Shown piece after piece: positions 23,289 to 28,407 of a stretch of DNA of 28,407 nucleotides. Within the stretch, counting starts at the first letter, position 1. Each line of letters begins with the position of its first letter. Source of the stretch: Anaerolineales bacterium (GTDB lineage Bacteria > Chloroflexota > Anaerolineae > Anaerolineales > JABWBV01); contig JALUWE010000501.1 in assembly GCA_027019845.1 (NCBI GenBank), positions 1 through 28,407 of the forward strand, given 5' to 3'. Under the pieces are notes generated by a model. It saw only the letters and a list, made by a program, of their open reading frames with translations, ran no database searches and was not told where the DNA came from. Both the position numbers and the translations under genes were made by a program.

Positions 23289-24200
23289 ATGTCCGAAAAA
23301 ATTGGTTTTATTGGTTTAGGCATCATGGGCCGCGGCATGGCCCACAACCTGCTCAAGGCCGGTCACGACGTGGTGGTCTGGAACCGCACCACCAGCCGTA
23401 TGGATGAGTTCGTGGCCGCGGGCGCGCAGGCCGCCTCCAGCCCGGCAGACCTGGCGCGGCAGTGCGATGTGATCCTGGTCTGTGTGAGCGACACGCCAGA
23501 CGTGCAGCAGGTGGTGTTGGGCGAAAACGGTGTGCTGGCCGGGGCGCGGCCCGGGCAGCTGGTCGTCGATCACAGCACCATCAGCCCGCACGCCACCCTG
23601 GAGATAGCGGCCCAACTAAAAGCCAAAGGCGTTCACATGCTGGACGCGCCCATCAGCGGTGGCAGCGAGGGCGCGGCCCGCGGCACCTTGAGCATCATGG
23701 TGGGCGGCGAGGCCGATCAAGTGGCGCGCGCCCTGCCCATCCTCCAGGCCTACGGCAAAACCATCACCCACGTCGGCCCGCAGGGCGCCGGGCAGATGGT
23801 CAAGCTGGTCAACCAGATTCTGGTGGTGGTGACGGAACTGGCGGTGTGCGAGGGGCTGCTGTTCGCCCAGGCCGGAGGGTTAGACCTGCAAAAGACGCTC
23901 GAGGCGGTCAAAGGGGGCGCGGCCGGTTCGTGGATGCTCGCCAACCGCGGCCCGCAGATGATCGCTCGCGACTGGCGGCCCGGCTTCACCATCGACTTGC
24001 AACAAAAGGACCTGCGCCTGGTGCTCGAAGCCGCAGACCAGTTGGGTGTGCCCCTGATGGCGACTGGCATGGTCTTTCACCTGTACCGCACGCTGCAAGC
24101 CCAGGGGTTGGGGAGCGAGGGCAACCACGCGCTGGTCAAGGCTTTGGAAAAAATGTCCGGCATCCGGCTGGGCAACAACACACAGGAGCGCGGCGGATGA
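23289..24200 (+). CDS. Beta-hydroxyacid dehydrogenase (3-hydroxyisobutyrate dehydrogenase family)
   Basis: This 303-residue NAD(P)-dependent oxidoreductase of the HIBADH/tartronate-semialdehyde reductase family has the Rossmann motif GFIGLGIMGRGMA (6-18), the substrate signature DAPISGGSEGAARGTLSIMVGG (119-140), and the catalytic K172 with N175 in GAGQMVKLVNQ. The family interconverts beta-hydroxyacids and semialdehydes; the exact substrate is uncertain. AAAGGAGT lies 5-7 nt before the ATG. Its stop overlaps the next start (ATGA), making it the first gene of a three-gene operon with a DadA-like oxidase. Confidence 0.93.
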   Translation: MSEKIGFIGLGIMGRGMAHNLLKAGHDVVVWNRTTSRMDEFVAAGAQAASSPADLARQCDVILVCVSDTPDVQQVVLGENGVLAGARPGQLVVDHSTISPHATLEIAAQLKAKGVHMLDAPISGGSEGAARGTLSIMVGGEADQVARALPILQAYGKTITHVGPQGAGQMVKLVNQILVVVTELAVCEGLLFAQAGGLDLQKTLEAVKGGAAGSWMLANRGPQMIARDWRPGFTIDLQQKDLRLVLEAADQLGVPLMATGMVFHLYRTLQAQGLGSEGNHALVKALEKMSGIRLGNNTQERGG

Positions 24201-25033
24201 GCAACAGCCTGCAACAAATCGCCCGGCAACACCCCTTCCCCGGCTACCAAAACTGGTGGCCGATGGGCGAAACATTCATACAATTGATGTCCGGCGCGAT
24301 TGTGGCCGAATGGCAGCAAGTGGACGGCGATCCGCGGCGCGTCCGGCAGCACACAGCCCGTTACGTGGAGGTGGTCTACCAACGGCAGGCCCGCGAGGGG
24401 CTGGTGGACGACTTCGTGGCAGCGCGCTTCGAGCCGGGATTCCGCTCCGGCGAGTTCGACGCGCTTTCGTATGCTTTTTTCCGCGCCGCGTTCGAGCGCA
24501 TGGCCGCGGCGGGCGGCGCGTATGGCCTGCCCCTACCCCAGGCACGGCGGCGGTTCACCCAGCGTGTCGGCAAAACCTTCTTCGCCGCGCTGCACGACCA
24601 TTTGCAGCTCGATCTGCCCGCCCGCCTGCACGATGAAAACGACCTGGCGCGGTTGCAGGCCGGTCTGGCACGGGTGGGCGCGTTCCTGCGCGAACAGGGC
24701 TACCTGCGCGACCATTTCGCCTTCACTTTCGAGGTGGATGTGACTCACGCGGGGCAACGCATCACCCAACGCGCGGCGGATTTTCTGGAAAACCTGCACC
24801 GCCGCGGGCTGGGCTACGCGCTGTACGAGATGGGCTATCCGGTCATCTTGCCCTCTGCGGTTTATCTGTATCACACCCTGGGCGAGGCCCAGCACCACTC
24901 CTCGCGCACCATCGAGGAGCTGTTCGCGCGGCTGGGGTGCCAGGCGCGCGAGACCGACGATTTCGATCCCATCGGCTTTCCCGCGGACCGGGTGGTGGAG
25001 TTGTGGGAGATTCGCGGAGGGGCGGATGCGTGA
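24197..25033 (+). CDS. Protein of unknown function in an oxidoreductase operon
   Basis: A 278-residue soluble protein that I do not recognise. It is rich in His, Arg and aromatic residues, appears mostly helical, and has no signal peptide or membrane segment. Stretches that may be functional are HPFPGYQNWWPMGETFIQL (about 11-29), HFAFTFEVDVTHAGQRI (about 174-190) and YHTLGEAQHHSSRTIEELF (about 227-245). The ATG is preceded by AGGAG about 9 nt upstream and overlaps the dehydrogenase stop by 4 nt. Its end overlaps the DadA-like start by 8 nt. This tight coupling suggests a shared pathway or complex with both enzymes. The same frame stays open upstream across the dehydrogenase gene, but that part is not coding. 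Confidence 0.8.
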   Translation: MSNSLQQIARQHPFPGYQNWWPMGETFIQLMSGAIVAEWQQVDGDPRRVRQHTARYVEVVYQRQAREGLVDDFVAARFEPGFRSGEFDALSYAFFRAAFERMAAAGGAYGLPLPQARRRFTQRVGKTFFAALHDHLQLDLPARLHDENDLARLQAGLARVGAFLREQGYLRDHFAFTFEVDVTHAGQRITQRAADFLENLHRRGLGYALYEMGYPVILPSAVYLYHTLGEAQHHSSRTIEELFARLGCQARETDDFDPIGFPADRVVELWEIRGGADA

Positions 25034-26267
25034 GGATGTGATTGTGATCGGGGGCGGGATCATCGGGGTGAGCGCGGCGTATTTTCTGGCGCGGGAGGGT
25101 GTGCCGGTCACGTTGCTGGAGATGGGGGCGTTGTGCAACGGCAGTTCGTGGGGCAACGCCGGGCTGATCGTGCCCTGCCACTCGAAGCCGGTGCCCGGGC
25201 CGGGGGTGTTGTGGCAGGGGATACGCTGGATGTTGGACCCGGAAAGTCCGTTTTACATCCGGCCGCGCCTCGATCCGGCCTTGATCCGCTGGTTGTGGCG
25301 TTTTCGCGATTATTGCAACCCTCAGGCGGTACACGCTGCCGTGCCGCTGTTCCGGGACATGCAGCGCGCCAGCCTGGATTTGTACCGGCAGATCATCCCG
25401 GAGGAGGGCATCGAGTGCCATTTCGAGCAGGCCGGGGGGGTGGAGTTGTTCCGCGATGTGGGGCGGTTCGCGCAGGCACGGCAGGAGGTGGAGGAGATGC
25501 AGGCCTTCGGGCTGGATATGCGTTTGCTGGATCGGGAGGCGGTGCGCGCGCTGGAGCCGGCGGTTCATCCCGAGGTGGTGGGGGGTATTCATTACCGGGA
25601 GGACGCGCATTTGGACCCGGCGCTGTTCGTGGAGGGGCTGGCCGCGGCGGCACGGCGTTACGGGGCCGTGATACGCACGCGGGCCGAGGTGTCGGCGCTG
25701 GAGGGGGAAAACGGCGGGGTAACGGTGCGCCTGGCGGGAGGGGAATCGCTGGCCGCGGGCCAGGTGGTGCTGGCCGCGGGCGCGTGGTCGCCGGGGCTGG
25801 CACGCGGTTTGGGGGTCGGTCTGCTCATGCAGCCGGCCAAGGGGTACAGCATCACCATGCAGCGCCCGCGGAACGCGCCGCGCATCCCTCTGCATCTGGC
25901 CGAGGCGCGCATGGCTGTCACGCCGATGGGGCCGTATCTGCGGTTGGCCGGGACGCTGGAGCTGGCCGGGATCAGCACCACGATCAACCAGCGGCGGGTG
26001 AACGCGATTGCGCGCAACGCGACTGCCTATCTGGCGGAGACGGAGGGGGAGGTGGTGCGGGTGTGGAGCGGGATGCGCCCGCTGGCTCCGGACGGGCTGC
26101 CGTACATCGGGCGGGCGCGCCGCGCGCCGGGCCTGATTCTGGCGACCGGGCACGCTATGCTGGGCGTCTCGATGGGGCCGATCACCGGTAAGTTGGTGGC
26201 GGAGATCGCGATGGGGAAACAGCCTTCGTTGGATGTGAGGGCCTTTGGGGCGGAGCGGTTTTCGTGA
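25026..26267 (+). CDS. DadA-like FAD-dependent amino-acid oxidoreductase
   Basis: This 413-residue DAO-superfamily flavoprotein is close to D-amino-acid dehydrogenases. The dinucleotide-binding motif VIVIGGGIIGVSAAYFLARE is at 5-24, NGSSWGNAGLIVP (38-50) is typical of DadA, and the C-terminal FAD block reads VWSGMRPLAPDGLPYIGR and LATGHAMLGVSMGP. It would oxidise D-amino acids or related amines to 2-oxo acids. GGAGG lies 5 nt before the ATG, within the end of the preceding gene (8-nt overlap). Base composition is very G-rich on the coding strand, as in its neighbour. Confidence 0.92.
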   Translation: MREDVIVIGGGIIGVSAAYFLAREGVPVTLLEMGALCNGSSWGNAGLIVPCHSKPVPGPGVLWQGIRWMLDPESPFYIRPRLDPALIRWLWRFRDYCNPQAVHAAVPLFRDMQRASLDLYRQIIPEEGIECHFEQAGGVELFRDVGRFAQARQEVEEMQAFGLDMRLLDREAVRALEPAVHPEVVGGIHYREDAHLDPALFVEGLAAAARRYGAVIRTRAEVSALEGENGGVTVRLAGGESLAAGQVVLAAGAWSPGLARGLGVGLLMQPAKGYSITMQRPRNAPRIPLHLAEARMAVTPMGPYLRLAGTLELAGISTTINQRRVNAIARNATAYLAETEGEVVRVWSGMRPLAPDGLPYIGRARRAPGLILATGHAMLGVSMGPITGKLVAEIAMGKQPSLDVRAFGAERFS

Positions 26268-26321
26268 GGGGGCGGTGGCATCGAATGGAGGCTGCGCGAA
26301 TCTTTTGTTGCGTGAAAATGG

Positions 26322-26327
26322 TATAAT
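26322..26327 (+). promoter_or_regulatory. Extended -10 promoter of queF
   Basis: A consensus TATAAT preceded by TGG (extended -10) predicts a start near 26334 and a leader of about 60 nt. The -35 region is weak. An inverted repeat (26330-26337 / 26347-26354) straddles the predicted start. Confidence 0.65.
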
Positions 26328-26329
26328 CT

Positions 26330-26354
26330 CTTTCCGCTCCGTATAAGTGGAAAG
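26330..26354. promoter_or_regulatory. Inverted repeat at the queF transcription start
   Basis: CTTTCCGC and GTGGAAAG form an 8-bp stem (one G-U) around a 9-nt loop. Because the predicted start falls inside the left arm, a DNA operator is as likely as an RNA hairpin. It does not match the preQ1 riboswitch patterns I know. Confidence 0.35.
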
Positions 26355-26393
26355 CGTAAAGTTGCGTAAACACACAAAGCGATAAACATCTCC

Positions 26394-26825
26394 ATGCCCA
26401 CGCAAGCATCCGATTTGAAAGACCTGACTCTTTTGGGCCGGGAGGCCAAACCGAGCAAAAAGCTGGAGGCTTTCCCCAATCGCTCTCCAGGGCGTTTCTA
26501 TTCCGTTACCCTGGAAACCGATGAGTTTACCTGCCTGTGCCCGTTAACCGGCCAGCCGGATTTCGCGGACATCCGGGTGCAGTATGTGCCGGACGAAAAA
26601 ATCGTCGAATCCAAGTCCTTCAAGCTGTATTTGTGGTCGTACCGCAATGAGGGCGCGTTCCACGAGCACGTGGTCAACCAGATTTTGGACGATCTGGTGG
26701 CCGCGCTGGACCCGCACTGGATCAAGGTGACGGGCGCGTTCAACGTCCGCGGGGGGATTGCGATCACGGTGGAGGCCGAGCACGTGAAGACGCCGGAGGC
26801 GAAGCGGGCGGTGGGGGGGCAGTAG
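26394..26825 (+). CDS. queF: QueF, preQ0 reductase
   Basis: This 143-residue NADPH-dependent 7-cyano-7-deazaguanine reductase reduces preQ0 to preQ1 in queuosine biosynthesis. It is the short, unimodular type (like B. subtilis). The nucleophile is C49 and the acid D56, in TCLCPLTGQPDFADI; ESKSFKLYLWSYRNEGAFHEH is the QueF substrate/NADPH signature with H90/E91. The rest of the preQ0 pathway (queC, D, E) is not in the window. A transporter for queuosine precursors follows 85 nt downstream, beyond a heptamer repeat. Confidence 0.95.
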   Translation: MPTQASDLKDLTLLGREAKPSKKLEAFPNRSPGRFYSVTLETDEFTCLCPLTGQPDFADIRVQYVPDEKIVESKSFKLYLWSYRNEGAFHEHVVNQILDDLVAALDPHWIKVTGAFNVRGGIAITVEAEHVKTPEAKRAVGGQ

Positions 26826-26872
26826 TCAGTGTTCAGTGTTCAGTGGACAGTGGACAGTGGTCAGTGGTCAGT
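26826..26872. repeat. Tandem heptamer repeat (CAGTGTT/CAGTGGA/CAGTGGT)
   Basis: Six to seven 7-bp units start within a few bases of the queF stop codon. The array resembles the short tandemly repeated repetitive sequences known from cyanobacteria. Confidence 0.9.
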
Positions 26873-26910
26873 TTCTTATGCCTGATTCTCGATTCTCGAT
26901 CTAAAAAACC

Positions 26911-27606
26911 ATGAACCACCAAAGCTATCGTTTCTTTCCCCTGGTTACGGCGGTGTTCGTCACCACCTTGATCGTGTCCAACATCATCGCGGTCAAGCTG
27001 GTGAACATTTTCGGGCTGTTCTTGCCCGCGGCGGTCATTCTGTTTCCGGTGGCCTATATTTTCGGGGACGTTCTGACCGAGGTGTACGGCTACACTCGCG
27101 CCCGGCAGGTGATCTGGATCGGGTTCTTTTGCAACTTGCTGGCGGTGATCGCCATCTGGCTGGGAGGGGTGCTGCCGGCCGCGCCGTTCTGGAATCTGGC
27201 GGGGTTCGAGTCCCCCGAAAGCGCGCAAAGGGCATACCAGGCCATTTTGGGCTTTACACCCCGCTTGCTGGCGGCTTCGTTCCTGGCCTATCTGGTGGGC
27301 GAGTTTCTGAACGCGTTCGTGCTGGCAAAGCTAAAAGTGAAAACCGAGGGGCGGTTTTTGTGGCTGCGCACCATCTCGTCCACCATTGTTGGGCAGGGCG
27401 CGGATTCCGCGGTGTTCATTACCGTGGCCTTTGCCGGTATCCTGAGCAGCTCGAACCTTTGGACCGCCATCCTGTCACAATGGCTTTTCAAGGTGGTCTA
27501 CGAAGCGCTCGCCACACCCTTGACTTACCTGGTGGTGAACGGGCTGAAGAAGGCTGAAAATCTGGATTATTACGACCGGGATACAAATTTCAGCCCGATT
27601 GGGTAA
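26911..27606 (+). CDS. yhhQ: Queuosine-precursor transporter (YhhQ/VUT family)
   Basis: This 231-residue integral membrane protein has about six hydrophobic helices and is of the COG1738 family that imports preQ0/preQ1. Family landmarks are LIVSNIIAVKL in TM1, VILFPVAYIFGDVLTEVYGY, SFLAYLVGEFLNAFVLAKLK, and RTISSTIVGQGADSAVFITVAF. Next to queF it probably supplies deazaguanine precursors for tRNA queuosine. It has no Shine-Dalgarno; it may be read from the queF promoter through the repeat. Its 3' end overlaps the convergent paaB gene by 17 nt. Confidence 0.93.
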   Translation: MNHQSYRFFPLVTAVFVTTLIVSNIIAVKLVNIFGLFLPAAVILFPVAYIFGDVLTEVYGYTRARQVIWIGFFCNLLAVIAIWLGGVLPAAPFWNLAGFESPESAQRAYQAILGFTPRLLAASFLAYLVGEFLNAFVLAKLKVKTEGRFLWLRTISSTIVGQGADSAVFITVAFAGILSSSNLWTAILSQWLFKVVYEALATPLTYLVVNGLKKAENLDYYDRDTNFSPIG

Positions 27607-28135
27607 GGCGGGTGCTCTTCTTTCGCTTGACTTCCAACATCAGCGTGCGCACGGGGTAGTGGGATTCGTGGCGGAAGATTTTGTCGGTGGCGGATTCGTA
27701 GAGCAGGGGGGCTTCTTCGGGCGGGGCTTTGACGATCTCGTGGTCAGGGATGACCCACCATAGCAGCGCGTTGGGGAGGGAGCGGCGGGCCAGCGCCAGG
27801 GCCTGTTGCGGGCCGGGGGCCTGAATTTCGCCCGCGTGGGTGCAGACGCCTTTGTGGTTCTTTTTGACGAAAATCTGGTATGTCTGGGGGGTGGCGGGCT
27901 GCTGCTCGCGGTTCGAGGCAGGGGGCACGGCCTCGAGCTGGGCTTTGGTGCGCGAGAAGATGGCGGCGGCGGGCACCACCCACATGGTGGTCCGGTAGGG
28001 CCGGCGGGCGAACACGTCCCGCGCGTTGAGCAGCGCCATTTCGGGGTCGGGCGCGTGGACCGAACCGGCGTGGATCAGGGGCGCGTCCGGCCGGGGCTGC
28101 TCGAAGACGTAGTAGCGGGGGAATTGGGTGTCCAT
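27590..28135 (-). CDS. paaB: PaaB-like subunit of phenylacetyl-CoA epoxidase, two-domain
   Basis: This 181-residue protein has two PaaB-like units: residues about 6-66 (YYVFEQPRPDAPLIHAGSV, then EMALLNARDVFARRPYRTTMWVVP) and about 85-140 (TYQIFVKKNHKGVCTHAGEI, then LLWWVIPDHEI). Bacterial PaaB is usually a single unit of about 95 residues, so this is a duplicated form. PaaB is a structural subunit of the PaaABCE multicomponent epoxidase that starts aerobic phenylacetate breakdown. Upstream on the same strand lies the 3' end of paaA, so the expected paaA-paaB order holds, with a 109-bp repeat-rich gap between. Confidence 0.85.
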   Translation of the reverse strand: MDTQFPRYYVFEQPRPDAPLIHAGSVHAPDPEMALLNARDVFARRPYRTTMWVVPAAAIFSRTKAQLEAVPPASNREQQPATPQTYQIFVKKNHKGVCTHAGEIQAPGPQQALALARRSLPNALLWWVIPDHEIVKAPPEEAPLLYESATDKIFRHESHYPVRTLMLEVKRKKSTRLTQSG

Positions 28136-28136
28136 G

Positions 28137-28194
28137 ATGAGGGATAGGGAGTGGGGATAGGGATAGGGAGCGGAGATAGGGATAGGGATAGGAG
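28137..28194. repeat. Tandem 6-mer repeat (GGGATA)
   Basis: About nine GGGATA-type units with variants, directly upstream of the paaB start. It is the reverse complement of the CCCTAT array at 9544-9596. Confidence 0.9.
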
Positions 28195-28208
28195 ATTGGG
28201 GACTTTCA

Positions 28209-28256
28209 ACCTGACACCTGATACCTGTCTACCTGTTTACCTGTCTACCTGCCTCC
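28209..28256. repeat. Tandem 8-mer repeat (ACCTGTCT)
   Basis: ACCTGTCT, ACCTGTTT, ACCTGTCT and ACCTGCCT units. The array overlaps the last codons and stop of the paaA fragment on the minus strand. Confidence 0.85.
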
Positions 28257-28407
28257 CCGCCTACCATACGCGGCCAGGGCTTCGCGCACCCAGGCGCCGT
28301 CTTCGTGGGCTTTGCGCCGGGCTTCGAGGCGTTCGCGGTTGCAGGGGCCGTCGCCTTTGATCACCCGCCAGAACTCGTCCCAATCGATGGGGCCGTGAAT
28401 CCACATT
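28245..28407 (-). CDS. paaA: PaaA, phenylacetyl-CoA epoxidase catalytic subunit (C-terminal fragment)
   Basis: Only the last 54 or so codons are inside the window; the gene continues past the right edge. The translated end reads MWIHGPIDWDEFWRVIKG, then DGPCNRERLEARRKAHEDG and AWVREALAAYG, which matches the conserved C-terminus of PaaA (GPIDWDEFW, GPCNRERLEARRKAHE). PaaA is the di-iron oxygenase subunit that epoxidises phenylacetyl-CoA. The final residues RRGGR and the stop TAG (28245-28247 on the plus strand as CTA) fall in the adjacent tandem repeat, so the extreme C-terminus may have been reshaped by repeat expansion. Confidence 0.9.
   Translation of the reverse strand, partial: MWIHGPIDWDEFWRVIKGDGPCNRERLEARRKAHEDGAWVREALAAYGRRGGR

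Noticed and set aside
23462..24196. Upstream continuation of the frame of the 278-residue unknown protein
   Set aside because: It overlaps the dehydrogenase gene out of frame and reads as Arg/Gly-rich shadow sequence; a good Shine-Dalgarno and ATG at 24197 mark the real start.
26330..26393. preQ1 riboswitch in the queF leader
   Set aside because: A hairpin and A-rich tail are present, but the loop lacks the conserved preQ1-I residues, it does not fit preQ1-II, and the predicted start lies inside the hairpin.
24843..26405. Long minus-strand open frame opposite the DadA-like gene
   Set aside because: It consists of His/Arg/Pro-rich sequence typical of an antisense frame in GC-rich DNA; the plus-strand frame has clear flavoprotein motifs.

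Overview
This window looks like a moderately high-GC bacterial chromosome, most likely a member of the Chloroflexota (Anaerolineae-like). That assignment is an inference. It rests on a SUF operon led by a divergent sufR-type regulator, a PAS-GAF-GAF-HD-GYP protein, Thr-Pro-rich membrane proteins, a stand-alone PqqB-like hydrolase, and many intergenic spacers filled with short tandem repeats and dispersed inverted repeats. No phage, transposase, rRNA or CRISPR array is visible. One tRNA (Val, UAC) is present.

Layout. 1-2290: a tandem repeat, a strong promoter, and a sensorless NarL-type histidine kinase, its response regulator and a PqqB-like metallo-hydrolase in overlapping frames, closed by a bidirectional terminator. 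2404-10122: iron-sulfur assembly. A SufR-like regulator and a SufT/MIP18-like protein read leftward. sufC-sufB-sufD, a small unknown basic protein, sufS and sufU read rightward, followed after a repeat-filled gap by a Rieske ferredoxin. The two promoters face away from each other across a 10-bp-arm inverted repeat covering both -35 boxes. 10169-13010 (leftward): a PAS/GAF/HD-GYP c-di-GMP phosphodiesterase, a lipoprotein and tRNA-Val. 13188-16017 (rightward): an RpiR-type regulator behind a perfect palindrome, an FAH-family hydrolase and a two-TM protein with Thr-Pro-rich arms.

16022-21051 is a leftward operon of four genes: two membrane proteins that resemble divergent SPFH/band-7 proteins, then psuK and psuG for pseudouridine breakdown. 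Its promoter is back-to-back with that of a rightward PHP phosphoesterase, and the two -35 boxes overlap on the same bases. 21994-22884 is a solitary, more A+T-rich DNA methyltransferase, followed by a 404-bp spacer of dispersed repeats. 23289-26267 is a three-gene overlapping operon: a beta-hydroxyacid dehydrogenase, a protein of unknown function and a DadA-like oxidase. 26394-27606 holds queF and a queuosine-precursor transporter. The right edge has leftward paaB and the C-terminus of paaA (phenylacetyl-CoA epoxidase).

The most interesting items are the SPFH-like pair fused to pseudouridine catabolism, the unknown small protein inside the SUF operon, the sufR/suf operator, and a recurring promoter layout in which the -10 box ends exactly 6 nt before the ATG at three genes. 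That layout predicts leaderless mRNAs. Nothing here was checked against a database; family calls come from motifs recognised by eye.
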